Source: Hymenoscyphus infarciens | Lineage: Eukaryota; Ascomycota; Leotiomycetes; Helotiales; Helotiaceae | Direction of reading: 5' to 3' | DNA: 64,000 nucleotides | Assembly: GCA_001414345.1 (NCBI GenBank) | Contig: LLCB01000226.1 | Span: forward strand, 34,948 to 98,947 | Part shown: positions 10,966 to 22,934 of the stretch, piece by piece | Numbering within the stretch: the stretch's first letter is position 1 | How the letters are laid out: every line of letters begins with the position of its first letter | Notes under the pieces: generated by a model | Told to the model about the DNA's origin: nothing | What the model saw: only the letters and a program-made list of their open reading frames with translations | The model's database searches: none | Program-made: the position numbers and the translations under genes

Positions 10966-11993
10966 ATGTCGAAGCTTTCATCCCCTCTCAAGGCTCTCAT
11001 ATCGGCTCCTTTCGCGAAACCACATACTCTCCCCACGAACCCTCAAATTTCTTCTGTGTACCAGCGATTGCGGCAAGATGCAGATGCAAAGAAAGTCGGG
11101 AGATCAGCATGGCTCACCATATCTGTATACTGTCTGCTCTGTTTTGGATGTAATTGGACTGACAGGAAGGATAAATAGACAGCAGCAACAATGACGATGA
11201 ATTCCCCCGCCTCTTTAACGGAATTATATCGCCTCGCCACAAGTCCATCCGTAGAAAAATCAGAAGCAGTTAAAACAGCAGAATTAATGAGAGAAGTGGG
11301 ATTGAAATGTATTGGCTTCAATGGGGTATGTCCGTCTCATCTAATTTTTCAAGAAAAATCTGACCTCGTACCAGGTTCCACGAACAATTAATTGTCTGGG
11401 CGCATTCCGAGCTAGTCTACCTTCAGAAATCATAGACTCATTATCCACCACACCCACCAGGTTCGTTTGCTTGAATGATTTCCATCCTTCCCTTTTATAT
11501 TCACAAATTTCTAACCTTCCCCAGAATACCAAACGAACAAAATATCAACAGCATAATCTCCCGTGGTGAAGGACTATGGAATTCCATATACCACCCCTTT
11601 TCCACAAAACTAGTAGCCAAACTAGCATCTTCCCACCCAGATCTTCCAGTCCACATCTTAAATCACGAATACGGCGCTTTATTCGCGGATCCCTCTTCCC
11701 TTCCTGCTGGAGCAAAAGTAGGTCGAGTGTTGACGTCGATCGTGGCCATTTCATGTCTGCGTTCCCAAACTGGTGTTGGCCCCCAAGTTACGAGTCACGT
11801 TTTCGGATTGAGGAAGGCCTACGAGGATGGCAGTGCTACTGCGGAAGGAGAGGTTCCTGTTGAAGGTGGGGAGTGGTTGGCGAGTGACGAGGGGAACTTG
11901 TGGGTTTTGGAGAGTGTGGATAGCATTGTTGAGGCATTGGGGGAGGGTAAAGGAAGTACATTTGCTCCAGGAATGACAAAATCGAAACTGTAA
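10966..11993 (+). CDS. AhpD-like / carboxymuconolactone decarboxylase-superfamily protein, probably mitochondrial
   Basis: Exons 10966-11124, 11179-11325, 11375-11460 and 11525-11993, all GT-AG. The N-terminus has a short basic, Ser/Pro-rich, presequence-like segment. Then come [47 protein letters not shown], and the region [20 protein letters not shown] followed by [11 protein letters not shown]. This layout is common in fungal AhpD-like mitochondrial proteins of unknown substrate. A thioredoxin-type CxxC, needed for AhpD peroxidase activity, is not visible, so the name describes fold resemblance only. It converges on the CoA-transferase gene, 162 bp away. Confidence 0.75.
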
Positions 11994-12155
11994 ATCTGTA
12001 AATTTATATGACATAGATTAAGAAAACATATGTAAATATATATATAAAGAAATACCTTCGAACTTGCCAAAAAAATATTCATTCCACCTTGACATCGACG
12101 GTTATTTTTTAATATTCTTGAAAATCGTACACTTTATAACAATTTATAGCATCAT

Positions 12156-14062
12156 TTACTCCATAGATTTGATAACATCCGCTTCAGCGAACTTGGCTCC
12201 CGTTTTCTGTCGAATCGTCTCAACATCAACGCCAGGGGCCAACTCAGTGAGAGTCAACCCCCCCTTCGCTCTATCAACCTCGAAAACGCACTATTATCAT
12301 GGTCAGTCAAATTTGAAACGCATTTGTCACGTATAAAACTTACCAGGTCTGTAATGATTGTGCTAACACATCTTGCACCCGTCAATGGCAAGGTACACTG
12401 GTCCACAATCTTCGGACTTCCATTCTTTGCGACGTGATCTGTAGCCACCACAATCTTGGTCTGATCCGGGTTGCCGACAAGATCCATAGCTCCACCCATA
12501 CCTTTGAATACCTTGCCGGGGATCATAAAGTTGGCCAAGTCACCATTTGCGCTTACTTCGAGAGCCTAAAAGTATGTAAGCATTGGACTTGGAAGCAGAA
12601 TATGACTACTTACACCCAGCACTGAAACATCAATATGACCACCACGGATCATGGCAAAAGATTCTGCACTATCAAATGTTGAAGCTCCGGGAACTAGAGT
12701 TACTGTTTCCTTTCCAGCATTGATGATATCCCTAGAAGATGTTAATGAAATCACCAAGAATACTCTCGGGGTGACTTACGCATCAATCGTGTCTTCTGTT
12801 GGATACGCTCCCATTCCCAAAAGCCCGTTCTCAGATTGAATCCAAACTTTGCTTTCTGGAGACAAGTATGAAGGTGCTAGTGTTGGAATTCCAACTCCGA
12901 GATTGACATAATAACCGTGCTTGAGTTCCTTTGCAGTTCTCCTAGCTATTCTTTCTCTTCGCAATTGGGATTCCGATTTCTTTCCATCACCTTGGCCATC
13001 TACTTCTTTTAATTTCCGAATTTCAATAGCCTTTTCTATTGTTGACGGAACTATGCGATCAACATAGATCCCGGGGAGATGAACATGGTCCGGGTGGATT
13101 TCTCCAACAGGAACAATATTCTCTGCCTCCACAATTGTGACCTTGGCAGCTTTTCCCATAACTTGTCCGAATGCTTTTGTGGTATATCGGAACTGAACAT
13201 TTCCTGCCTCATCCACCTTGTGTGCTCGAAGAATCGCGACGTCGGCTTTGATTGCGGTTTCCATGCCATATATTTTCCCGTCAAAGACTCGAGTCTCTCT
13301 TGGTTTTCCGGCTTCGAGGATTGTTGCTTTGCCAGTTGCTTTGTCTACGGGTCCTAGACGTACGGGAATGTCTCCGGATTGCAATAGCGTGTCTGTCAAA
13401 ATCAGTACTCAATTGCCAGAGATTTTCCAAGACTAGTCACTTACTAACACCCGTCGGTGTGAAGAAAGCAGGTATGCCAGCCCCTCCGGCACGAATTCTC
13501 TCTGCGATTGTTCCTTGCGGGCAAAGCTCGATTGCAATTTTCCCAGACAAGTATTGTTTCTCCAATGATTTATTCGTGCCAATAAACGAAAGGATCAATC
13601 TTTCGATTTGGCCAGACTGCACCAGAGGTGAAAGCCCTCCACCACCTGCTGCTCCGGCATTGTTCGAGACCGCTGTGAGGGAATGAAGATTATCTGCTCC
13701 TCTTCGTGCAATGGCTGCAATTATCGTTTCTGTTGTTCCATATGAGTTAGAATTGACTGAAAGAAAACAAAGGCATTTTGCATACCTGCTGTCCCGCATA
13801 ATCCAAAACCAGCACTCAGAATGATTGAGCCACTCTTCAGATCTGCCACGGCTGCATCTGCATCTTTGAAAACTTTGGATTCCCCTCGTACAATCTTTGG
13901 AGCTGCATCTCGTTTTTTCCCTACATTTGCTTGCTGTTCATAAAGTTTTGGTGTGGTTTGAAGCTGTCGAATAGAGGGGTTTCTCGGGCGAGATGATGCC
14001 AAGCGAAATGCGCTTTGGCTACATCTCGAGAGACAGATTGAGGATATTCTTCTAGAAGCCAT
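12156..14062 (-). CDS. Succinyl-CoA:3-ketoacid CoA-transferase, mitochondrial (SCOT)
   Basis: Transfers CoA from succinyl-CoA to acetoacetate (fungal homologues also act on acetate or related acids) in the mitochondrial matrix. Exons (minus): 14062-13786, 13729-13445, 13392-12780, 12731-12614, 12565-12344, 12290-12156, giving 549 aa, near the usual 510-550. The N-terminus is Arg/Ser-rich without acidic residues ([20 protein letters not shown]), a good mitochondrial presequence. The alpha part shows [20 protein letters not shown] and [20 protein letters not shown]. The beta part shows [18 protein letters not shown] and [14 protein letters not shown], whose Glu (SEN) is the catalytic residue that forms the CoA thioester. 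The end is DVIKSME. Intact; no lesion seen. Confidence 0.96.
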
Positions 14063-15034
14063 TTTGATAACTTGAGAAACAACAGGAAAAAACAATGACA
14101 ACAAAACCAAAACCTCCAAGCTGATGGATGACGATGATTGTTACTTAATTCACATTTAAGCCCGAAGCCGGATCTCTGATCCACTCTTAGTGGTGACGGG
14201 TATATTTTTATGCGCCGACCGAGGTCTTGCTGAGCTGACTCCCGTCCTGAACTCCTGACTGGGTAGAATTAAATCCACTTTTGTTGACGAATGAGAAATG
14301 AGTGTTGCCAACCTGGAAGAGGAGTTTCTAAAAGTCATGTGATCGTTCCTCCTCAGTTTTAACCGAGCAGCCCCGAGCCTCCCGAGTACGAGCCGAACGC
14401 ACCCCTGACTCGAACTCTCGGGCACATCGGGTGGCTGCCGGAATGTGTGGGAGGTGACGAACGATGAAGGGAGAATTCAAATCTGTAAATGACTTTATAA
14501 TGATTTATTTCCTCGTTCACTCATGTTCTTCCAGCAACCAATATCCTCTACTGAATATCTCACGCGTCTGATATTTTTCCACGTCGTGCGCCCGGAGCGC
14601 GTAGTTTTACTCGAGTAGTGTATTTTAACACCCCTGTGACACATCTTGGCGATCGCTTTCCCAAACCACCTTCGTCTCACACGAAGCTTTTGCCGGATTT
14701 TAAAGAGCCTCATTTGCTATCCAAAAACTTTGCGTTTGTACCTTGCATATTCCTTGTTTCGCACATGCGAGGAGACTAGCACAAGGAGGAGGATGCACAT
14801 ATACCCAGGAGAAGATCTCGAACAGATCCTACTTGGACTTCCGTTAAGTAACTAGGCAATCCCTCGTGAACTTTCCTTCCTTCTTTTCCCTCTCTTATCT
14901 ATCGATATTTTTTCCTTCGCAAAATCTCTCATTCCTTACTTTCTACTTCGTTGTGCTGGTCACTTTAGTTTCATTCAATTCTGGGAAAACAACTCAAAAT
15001 CAGTCTTTCGTCCGCTCAATTTTAGTCACTCGCT
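14063..15034. promoter_or_regulatory. Divergent promoter region between SCOT and the Egh16-like gene
   Basis: 972 bp between outward-facing genes. The last 170 bp before the Egh16-like start are pyrimidine-rich, as in a fungal core promoter or 5' UTR. No coding sequence supported. Confidence 0.45.
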
Positions 15035-16076
15035 ATGTTGACTTCAATATTCTTGGTTGGCATGGCCACCTCTGTCGCCGCTCACGGAATCATTACCTCA
15101 CCACCAGTCCGAGCCGTTGGTCCAGCAATGATCCAAAATTGTGGCGCATCAGTTGCAGCACTTGTCACTGCCGATAATACTTCTCACGTTGAGGATATGC
15201 CAGAAGCCGCTGCTTTGGAGACTGGATTTAATGCTACCGCTTGCCCACTCTTTTTATGCAAAGGCCTTCAGTTCGCCGATAATACCGCCAATGTTCAAGC
15301 TTTCACTCCCGGTCAGGTTGTCAACATGCGCGCTGTCCTTCCTATTCCTCACGAGGTAAGTCATTTGTATTCTCAATTGGAATGCAAGAATTTAACCCAT
15401 CGACAGGGCCCAATGAACGTCAGCATCATCAACACCGCAACCAACACCGCCATCGGAGACCCATTAATCTCATTCAAGAGCTACGCAGACGAGTCGCTCG
15501 CTACCCTCCCAGCTAATAATACCAACTTCGATGTCACTATTCCATCAACCTTGGGAACAGATTGTGCAGTTGCTGGTGCCTGTGTCATGCAATGTAAGTC
15601 TCATCCCACCTTTCCCTGTTGTTGCCTCACACAGTTTGAGACAACCATGTTATTGCCCGAAAGGATTTGGAAGAATGAGCAACTAGCCCTCTTGCTTCTT
15701 CCGGACCTTTTCAGGCAATGTTTGCAAACGTCTCGGACTGTTTCATGTGTCCTTAGTGGTGTTTGTATGTGGAGAACATAGTGATTCCTTCCAAAGCTCC
15801 TGGGTCACACCACCTCAACCCCCTCGGTTCACCAACTTATTAGAAGTATATATACTGACTTTTATGCGTAAAAAGGGTTCTGGCTAGGCACGAGTTAGTG
15901 GTTTTTTCACACTTTTAAGCTCTCCTGGGCTTTCTGGATACTTTACTAACTTATATATAGGTGCCAAACAAACCTACGAGTCCTGCGTCGATATGACAGT
16001 CAGCGGAGCAGCAGCAGCAGCCCCAGCCAAGGCAGTTGCAGCTAAGCCAGCAAAGGCCGTTGCATTCCGTGCTTAA
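15035..16076 (+). CDS. Egh16-like (Gas1/Gas2-type) secreted protein
   Basis: Family of fungal secreted proteins first noted in mildew and rice-blast appressoria; described as virulence-associated with unknown biochemistry. Exons 15035-15355, 15407-15593 and 15961-16076, about 207 aa. The signal peptide is residues 1-16, leaving His17 at the mature N-terminus (AA|HGIITSPP). Diagnostic blocks are NTSHVEDMPEAAALETGFNA, PLFLCKGLQFADNTANVQAF, LISFKSYADESLATLPANNT and QTYESCVDMTVSG, with a short Ala/Lys/Pro tail. Intron 2 is 367 nt, far longer than neighbours. After splicing the segment between CVMQ and AKQTYESC is a single Cys, where I expect a short aromatic (Trp-rich) stretch in relatives. A small exon may be missed or lost. 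Confidence 0.82.
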
Positions 16077-16324
16077 TTTTAATACGTGAAGAGCTTTTTT
16101 TTTTCTCCTTTAAATCGTCTTAGAAGTATTCGCTTGATTTTTGATCTTTTGTTTATAATAATTTTAGACTTTATTCACTTTTCATTACTCACTTACTGCC
16201 TTTCCAATAAGGTTAGCAGCAGGCCGGCCGATAATCTTATAAACCAGTTCTCACTTCTGTCTGTTTTTTTCTAAAAGAGAGAAATCTACTCTTTATATTT
16301 CAGATTCAAAAGAAGTCTAGAATA

Positions 16325-16530
16325 AGCTATTACTTGTTAAGTAAGTAAGCTGCGAAAAAGAAATTAGCGAGTAAGCTAGTAAAAGTCAAGTAAGCGCCGT
16401 TTATTCCAAAGTAAGAGGTCAAAAGTAAGTCACAAGTAAGCTATAGTTCATGATTGAGAGAAAGAAACCTAGTTCTGAGTAAGTAGCGAGTAAGCTGTGA
16501 GTAAGCCTTGCTTTGGAGTTACGAGGTAGT
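16325..16530 (-). repeat. GTAAGCT-rich dispersed repeat (inverted copy of the 1800-2230 block)
   Basis: Repeated AGTAAGCTNNNAGTAAG words, the reverse complement of the motif at 1800-2230. Alignment of 16421-16495 (reversed) with about 2005-2065 matches over several tens of bases with many transitions. Confidence 0.55.
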
Positions 16531-16747
16531 TACATAATTAACTAGTAAAGATCGGAATAATTATTCGAGGTTTTCATACAGTAAGAGTGAAAACACTGTT
16601 TTTTGAACATAGAGCTTGTTTGTTTTTGAAAGAGTTAAGTAGTATAACTCCTTTCAGGAGGTGACCAAGCAGCTGGAGCCCAGTGGCAAGCAAGGGGTAT
16701 ACAAAGCCAACCGAGATGCAACAAAAGCGGATTTGGGCAAATAGGAC

Positions 16748-17004
16748 ACCAGGGGTTGCACTCATTCCTGGAACAGATTATGCCTGGTCCAGGAACACCA
16801 AACCACTGCAAAATTATTCTATTTACTTCAACTTTTTGCCCTTTCCAAATAGAATATCTTTAGTAGGGTACTACCTAGAATTTTAAGTAAGTTGGTTAGG
16901 GTTTGCCCTAATTGTTTACTACTTGGGCGAGTTATGGTGTTCCTAAGCACTAGCCATAATCTGTCTCACGAATGAGCGCACCCCCCTCTGGTGGGAGACC
17001 TTCG
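16748..17004. mobile_element. Imperfect fold-back element (MITE-like)
   Basis: Arms of about 60-70 bp at 16748-16808 and 16926-17004 are imperfect inverted repeats. They share CACCAGGGG, a CTCATTC, the core ACAGATTATG and AGGAACACCA in order. The spacer is about 120 bp of AT-rich DNA. No ORF and no clear target duplication found. Could be a decayed MITE or a local inverted duplication. Confidence 0.5.
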
Positions 17005-17338
17005 CGAAGTATCAGAAACTTGTGCTATAGCTACAATTTGAGGAGACATAGATGGAATGATAAATTAAATATTACATACACAATATTAAAAGAACCATCT
17101 GCATCACAAATTTTCTCAATTGACCCTCTTGTCTGTGTAACTTGATTGTTTCCTTTTTCCCAAAGAATGTGTGGAAAGGTGCCTTATAATTTTCCTCTCG
17201 GGTAACTCCAGCCTACCTTTTACAACGTCCGTCAACAAGCCAGATACTCGTCCATCCACTGCGCCGCCACATCAAATCCACAACCTATCTATTAGGTTAT
17301 AACGAAAGCTGACAAGCAGGAGAAACAAGCTGCGCACG

Positions 17339-19741
17339 ATGCCTCCTTCCTTGGAATCCCTCCAGGTGGAGATTCAGTCGCAAATCTACAAATATCTCCT
17401 CTCGGCCGAAGCCTCACTCCAGTTCGAACCAATCACCCGACTACCACACCACCCTGGTGTAGCATAAGGGACAGATCACAGATTAGGAGCTTATGGCTGG
17501 GCCCGATGAAATACGTGAAAGTAATCTCTTATATGGTGTAGTAATAAACGTGCAGAGCACTCTCGTAACTATATACAGGTCCACTAGTGTGGTCACGTGT
17601 CCTTCCCGCAACATGCCCGTCCAAAAGAAAGGTCGGCTCCGAAGACCTAAAAAGGCAAAAGAAAGAAATAAATAAGGCTATAACTCGTCTTCTAGTTCTT
17701 AAGTAAGCTTCCTCTAAGTTATAGCTAGCTTTAGAGGTCGCATACCCTAGCTAGCGTCTATATAGCTATATCCTATTAAGCTATAATATTACCTGACTTC
17801 TAGCTACAAGTAAGCTTCTCCTAAGTTATAGCTGGCTTTAGGGGTCGCACACCCTAGCTAGTATTATATATAATAGTATTCCTTCCCTCCTCTCCTTTAA
17901 GATACTTAAGAGCGCTTTAAACTATATATAACACTAGTATATATTCCTAGCCTATACTACGTCTTAGAGGGGTATATCGATATAAAGAGTAAGAATTTAA
18001 TAAGATATTACTAAACATATAGTTAGTAGATATATGAAATTATTAGGATAGCTGTTACTATAGTAATATAAGGAATGCTAAAAGAGAAGAGGAGATAAAA
18101 CCGAGTCTCGGAGGTCGACATCGAGGTAGAGGCGTAAGTGGATAGAGCTAAAAAGAGGATCGAGGGCTCGGGACTTAAGAGATCAAAGAGTATATATATA
18201 TATATTAAGAGATCGAAGAGTATATATATATAAAGCGGAAAGGGCGTAAGAGAAGAAGAGTTACTCGAAAGATCGAAGAGTGTATATGTATAGAGCGGAA
18301 AGGGCGTAAGAGAAGAAGGGTTACTCGAAAGATCGAAGAGAGGTTACTCGGAAGATCGAAGAGAGTGTGTGTGTTAAGAGATCGAAGACGGTGTATATAT
18401 AGAGCGAAAAGAGCGTAAGAGAGGTGTCCTTCGTCTTTCTTACTAACCCACTAGAGATCTAGGAGACAGTTGTACTTATTACTAAACAACGTATATACTA
18501 ATAGCTAGATTCTAATTAAGTATTCGAATTATAAGATTAGGAAGTAGACGAGAGAGGGAGAGGGGTATCGGTTATAATATAGTTTAGTAGAAGGCGATTT
18601 ATAAGAGTAGGAAACAGATAAGAGAGGGAGAGGATAAGAGAGGGAGAGGACAAGAGAGGGAGAGGACAAGAGAGGAAGAGGACGAGAGAGGGAGAGGATA
18701 ATATAGTTAGCGGAAGCGGTTTTAGTAAGCAGGGTTGATTTAGAAGGGTTACTAGATTTTAGAGCATTACTACTATATAGTATAAGGGACAGATCACAGA
18801 TTAGGAGCTTATAGCTAAGCCCGATGAAATACGTGAAAGTAATCTCTTATATAGTGTGGTAATAAACGTCTAAAGAGAGAAGGGGAGAGTGCAGAGCACT
18901 CGTAACTATCTACACCTACAGGTCCGCCACTAGTGTGGTCACGTGTCATTCCCGCAACACCTGGACACCGAGTTGAGGGGATTTTTAGGACCACCATGAA
19001 ATTTACGGGCTTGGCCCTGTCGACCATAAGGAAACAAATATCTGGGGGAGCAAGAGATGTCTTCCAAGTCAATGGATGGATCGTTGTTTGCACCAACAGC
19101 AAGTTTTTACAAGCGAATTTGATACCCACCACTCTACACATCCTTTTCACAAGAGCAAGCAACCCAGATGCAGTGCTGGATATCGAGATCAAACCGACTC
19201 CTAACGGCGGTTACATTACAATATCAGCCGTCTTTCTACCACGTCTCGAGGATACTCTTTATGCATACGCCAATTTTTTTTTTGGAGGACACAAAATAAG
19301 CAGGGACTGTAAAGGATATATATTCAATTGGAGCACGCAGTACCACATACTCCAACAGTCCATATGCTTTATAAAACCTTCCGCACTGTCCTCTGCCCTT
19401 CATCCCCAACGCCAATAACACTGGACGACAATTTGTTGCGGGCAGAGGAGCTATTCAATAATGCCACAAGCTTGGCTCTCCGTGGGGATTATGACGAGTG
19501 GGATGGATTACGCTTTGGCGGCATACATGACGGCACCGAATCTCACAACCAGAGGTCTTCTTGAAGTGATTGCTCCTTTCAAACAGTCAAAGGATGCCAT
19601 GAAACTCGTGATTGGTATATTCAAAGGTGCAGCCTAACTTTACATTCGGCTTGGACGCTATAAGGCCGTGGTATCACAGGAATCGTATCGTATTCTGGAG
19701 TCACCCTAGTCGAGGATCGAAAAGAATCAATAGGATCAATA
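17339..19741 (+). pseudogene. F-box-like fungal protein gene, split by an LTR element and frameshifted
   Basis: Starts ATG at 17339; MPPSLESLQVEIQSQIYKYL looks like the F-box-like N-terminus of many uncharacterised fungal proteins. The frame meets an LTR element at 17458, and coding resumes in the same frame right after the element at 18965 (HRVEGIFRTTMKFTGLALST, then a NGWIVVCTNSKFLQANL block). Removing the element plus one CCTGG copy rejoins the frame exactly. Further lesions follow: a frame change between about 19270 and 19360 (onward MLYKTFRTVLCPSSP), another near 19499 (onward MDYALAAYMTAPNLTTRGLL), and an in-frame TAA near 19636 followed by recognisably coding-like DNA. The protein's function is unknown; the gene is dead. 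Confidence 0.7.
17458..18959. mobile_element. Non-autonomous LTR retroelement (1.5 kb), TSD CCTGG
   Basis: The 5' LTR is 17458-17613 (TGTAGCATAAGGG...CCCGCAACA) and the 3' LTR is 18776-18959 (TATAGTATAAGGG...CCCGCAACA). The 3' copy carries a 28-bp segment that the 5' copy lacks. Flanking 5-bp direct repeats CCTGG are at 17453-17457 and 18960-18964. The interior (17614-18775) has no coding capacity. It is AT-rich with purine-rich GAGAGGGAGAGGA repeats next to the 3' LTR (a possible polypurine tract). TG-to-TA at the 3' LTR start fits RIP. A TRIM/LARD-like or internally deleted element is likely. Confidence 0.85.
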
Positions 19742-19849
19742 TGTGGTATGTAAAACGTCTAAAGAGAGAAGAGAGCACGAAGCGCTCGAAGCTATCTACA
19801 TGTTCCTCCACTAGGTAGCGCCAAAGGTCACGTGGTGCACCCCACAACA
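19742..19849. repeat. LTR remnant related to the 17458 element
   Basis: Shares ACGTCTAAAGAGAGAAG, a CTATCTACA block, CCACTAG, GGTCACGTG and a terminal CAACA with the 3' half of the 18776-18959 LTR. It abuts the next LTR. No target duplication found. Confidence 0.55.
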
Positions 19850-19850
19850 C

Positions 19851-20132
19851 TGTTGGGGCAGGAACGACCCTTATGAGTATATAGCCAGGCTCTTGGGCAT
19901 CACCCCTCCCTCTCTCCTACATAAATTTCATCATCATCATCATCATCAAGATCACAACTTCATATCCACGGCGACTGCCATACAACACGTGGAGTGGGCT
20001 ATTGAACCAGACAAATAGCTTTATCTACTAACTTATTGTCTTATTGTTATTATTATCTCCCTTTCTCTTGAGTTTATAATATTCTTTCTCTTATCTTGTA
20101 ATTTAAAAAAGAAGGGGGGGGGGGGTCCGACA
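19851..20132 (+). mobile_element. Putative LTR of a second retroelement family
   Basis: Begins TGTTGGGGCAGGAACGACCC and ends GGTCCGACA (TG...CA, near-inverted termini TGTTGG/CCGACA). It contains a TATA-like GAGTATATAGCC, a CATCAT run and a 13-G tract just before the end. The adjoining GTTGGAGCCGG could be a primer-binding site. No second LTR or coding interior recognised downstream, so it is solo or the stump of an element. Confidence 0.5.
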
Positions 20133-22001
20133 GTTGGAGCCGGAGAAGAATAGTACAAATGGCGTTAAAATTGGACAAAACAGATGGATATTACCATGGA
20201 GAGGGTTTTGTATTAGTATATGTGTAATCTGTGGGTGTAAACCTCTTTTTGCTTGGGAATCACTAGGTATACTATAATAAATATTTCAAATTTTGAGATT
20301 TCAGATTTCAAATTTTAAATTTATCTCGGCGATAGAATAGATTTTGTTATTTGAAGCTGAAGCACTCTGAATCTACTACTAGGCGGGTTTAATCTTAAAA
20401 CAGCTTTGATCTCTAGCCAGAAAAGTGCATATTGATTCTATCAATTCAACAAGTTTTGGGATTCAAAATTCGTAATCTTTAGGTATTTGCCATCCTGTTA
20501 TAGCAGAAGAACTGCCAGGAGAATGAAGAGCTGTAATACAATGTCCTTAACTACGTTTTGTTTAGTTTGTATAGTCTCTTACGAGCATTCTAAAATTTCC
20601 AACTACAGAAGAAGGGGGGTTTTTCCGCACAGTATCTAGAAAATGCAATATGTTCAAGTTCACTGAAACTAGGCAGAATCGGGCTAGTCTAACTCGTAAT
20701 AATGGGATCGCATAAGCCAAAAGTCACATATCTATTAGTAGGTAGGTAAAGTTCAGTCCAAATCTTCGGAATAATTTGTTTCTACGATCAGTGGAATCTA
20801 GAATCAAGCTTTTTTTGGAATGTTTGAAACACCTACATGTACAATTTGTGAATCTGCTTCTAAAAATGCACAAGAGCTATTCAATCTACCAAGAATAGAG
20901 TGTTTATAATAAGAAAAGTCATAGACACGAGGGGAAAGCATCTATAAGTTAAGCGAGAATAAGGGCTCTAAACTATATCCTCTACATTTATACAACTCTG
21001 GAATCCAAAACCACAATCTAGGCATGTAAAGTACAATCAAACTGCAGGGGTTAATTGTTAGGGCTCTCTTGAGGAAACAATCGCAAAAAGCTAAATGGTC
21101 TCCCAGATCCTCTATCTTATAATTCACTAGGTCACAATTAACTTGATACTCGATCAGGTGTAAACTTGTTCAAGATATCCAATGCCTAGAACCATGTATT
21201 CTCGCTATGCTGGTTCAAGAATGGGACAAATTGACAGCTTCGCATTAACTCAAACCTCATTCATCCCTTCAGATAAAATCAGAATGCCACTTTCAGACAG
21301 GAATGATGGATTCTTATCTTCAATCCAGCCACATAAACAATATAAAAGCAATAGCCTTTAGTAATTCTGTTATCTTGGCTGTAATTCAATACCCCAGTTC
21401 TACTTTAGGCGAGTTTTCCAGGTCTCCGCACCTCCACTTAGACATCCTCTCTGTACCTGTTGTATAGCTCTTTTACCACTCCAAGCCTCCCATCCAGTTT
21501 CCAGGCTCCTTTACTTATTTTCACCCCTAGAGTCCTCACTCTCGCTCTTACGTTGCTGGAAAGTGATCGCGATCGCGAAAGTGAGAGATTACGTAGGGCG
21601 TTTACATCTTATGTAGGGGTTTTTCCTAGAAGAGGATAGACAGGCGATATACAACGTCTAAAGAGGCTTGGTAACTACGAGGACCTAATACATTAGCTCC
21701 ATTTTTCCCTTTTTACTTTTTATACTCTCCTCTGATGTTCTTCTTGTCTATTTCCCTATTCTATATTATTGAAATAGTAGAAGAGATTTAAGTAACGAGG
21801 AAGACGTACACTAGTAAGTAAGAAAGACTAGGTAGCTAACTAAAAAGGAGAGAAAGAAGAGGCGAAAGCAGAGAGTATAGCTAGAAACTAACTATTATCT
21901 GATTTGTATTCAAAAACTTGTGAAGCATAGCTCAATTCCCTGTTCTTATGTTCTGCGTTCCGTACAGGTCGAATTTACAACTAGACATAAAGCTGACTTG
22001 G
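20133..22001. other. AT-rich non-coding stretch
   Basis: No gene, RNA or bounded element recognised. Composition and scattered stops on both strands suggest decayed repeat DNA. A palindromic GCGATCGCGATCGC core lies near 21568. Confidence 0.5.
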
Positions 22002-22543
22002 TCATACTTGGGTTTCAAGTCGACATGGCCTCTTGTGTCGAGAACTGTTAGGGCAATGGTATGGGCGAAAGGGAAGTTTCAAGACTGATCTGATTGCATG
22101 GTCAGCGGGCTGAGCCATCAAATGAGTAGCGAGTGATATTTCGTGAATTGACATATCAGCTACAAAGGTGATGACCCAGAAATTGGCTTGGCTTTTGAAT
22201 ATGAGTAAGAATACATAACTGATAGCAAAGTTGAACTTAAGAATTGTAGGGCGTGGGGAAACTTCCCTCATTTCGGGACGGCCTCCGAACCAACCCATGG
22301 CTGCCGCATCACTTCACTACCACACCACAACGCTTATACTTACTCAAATGATTCCTGATACAAGGGATCAAATAGGTAATGGAGCTTATATTTATGCACG
22401 GAAAAGTTGTTTGGTCTTATTTTACGGATTCCCGACCGGAGGAGTAATTGCGGTCTTGAATTTGCCAGCGCGCCCATAGTTATGCCCACAGCCACCACCA
22501 AGCCGGCATTACTCAACATATACTGGCTCCCACTAGATAGCAA
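22002..22543 (-). pseudogene. Remnant of a membrane-protein gene
   Basis: Two minus-strand segments look protein-coding. 22543-22450 carries a SGSQYMLSNAGLVVAVGITM hydrophobic segment. 22290-22100 carries GWFGGRPEMREVSPRP and then NFAISYVFLLIFKSQANFWV followed by FVADMSIHEIS. Between them lie stops and a frame change. The pattern suggests a multi-pass membrane protein I cannot name. It could also be a short intron-containing gene with unrecognised boundaries, but no start, stop or splice set gives a full protein. Confidence 0.4.
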
Positions 22544-22934
22544 ACAGGAGATGTGTTTTTAGTCTTGGTGGTCGACTTTCTTATGTGGCGGCGTCCTGCC
22601 CGACCTGCAAGGCATTGGGGAATGCACGCCGAACCCCTGAGCTGCTTATCAACCATTAGTTGGAATCTTGAAAGGGACAAAGAAAAAGTAGAGAGTAGGT
22701 TGGTAATAAATCAAGGATCATATCTCGTAGGAGGATGAATGGTTACGAGTCTATGGAGGGGCGGGCTTACGTGTGTGTCGCAACCTTTGGTCCTCGGGCC
22801 TTCTACTACTTCCTTTCGCAACCCTCGTAACGTGCAAGTGTTAAATTTTTGAAATATACAAATCTCCACGACACCAGGGGTATGCTTACCTACATGTCCA
22901 CCAGGTCGGTTCGGCTAAGGGTCTAGGTGGTGAT

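Larger units (their letters stand above)
16077..17338. other. Intergenic with two repeat structures
   Basis: No gene supported. Contains the inverted counterpart of the AGCTTAC repeat (16325-16530) and an imperfect fold-back element (16748-17004). 17200-17338 is probably the promoter of the disrupted F-box-like gene. Confidence 0.5.

Noticed and set aside
17614..18775. Tandem TATATA/GAGAGG stretch as CRISPR-like array
   Set aside because: Repeats are variable and purine-rich without unique spacers; interior of an LTR element in a eukaryote.
20114..20126. G-run as G-quadruplex regulator
   Set aside because: Single homopolymer run at an LTR end; no four-tract arrangement.
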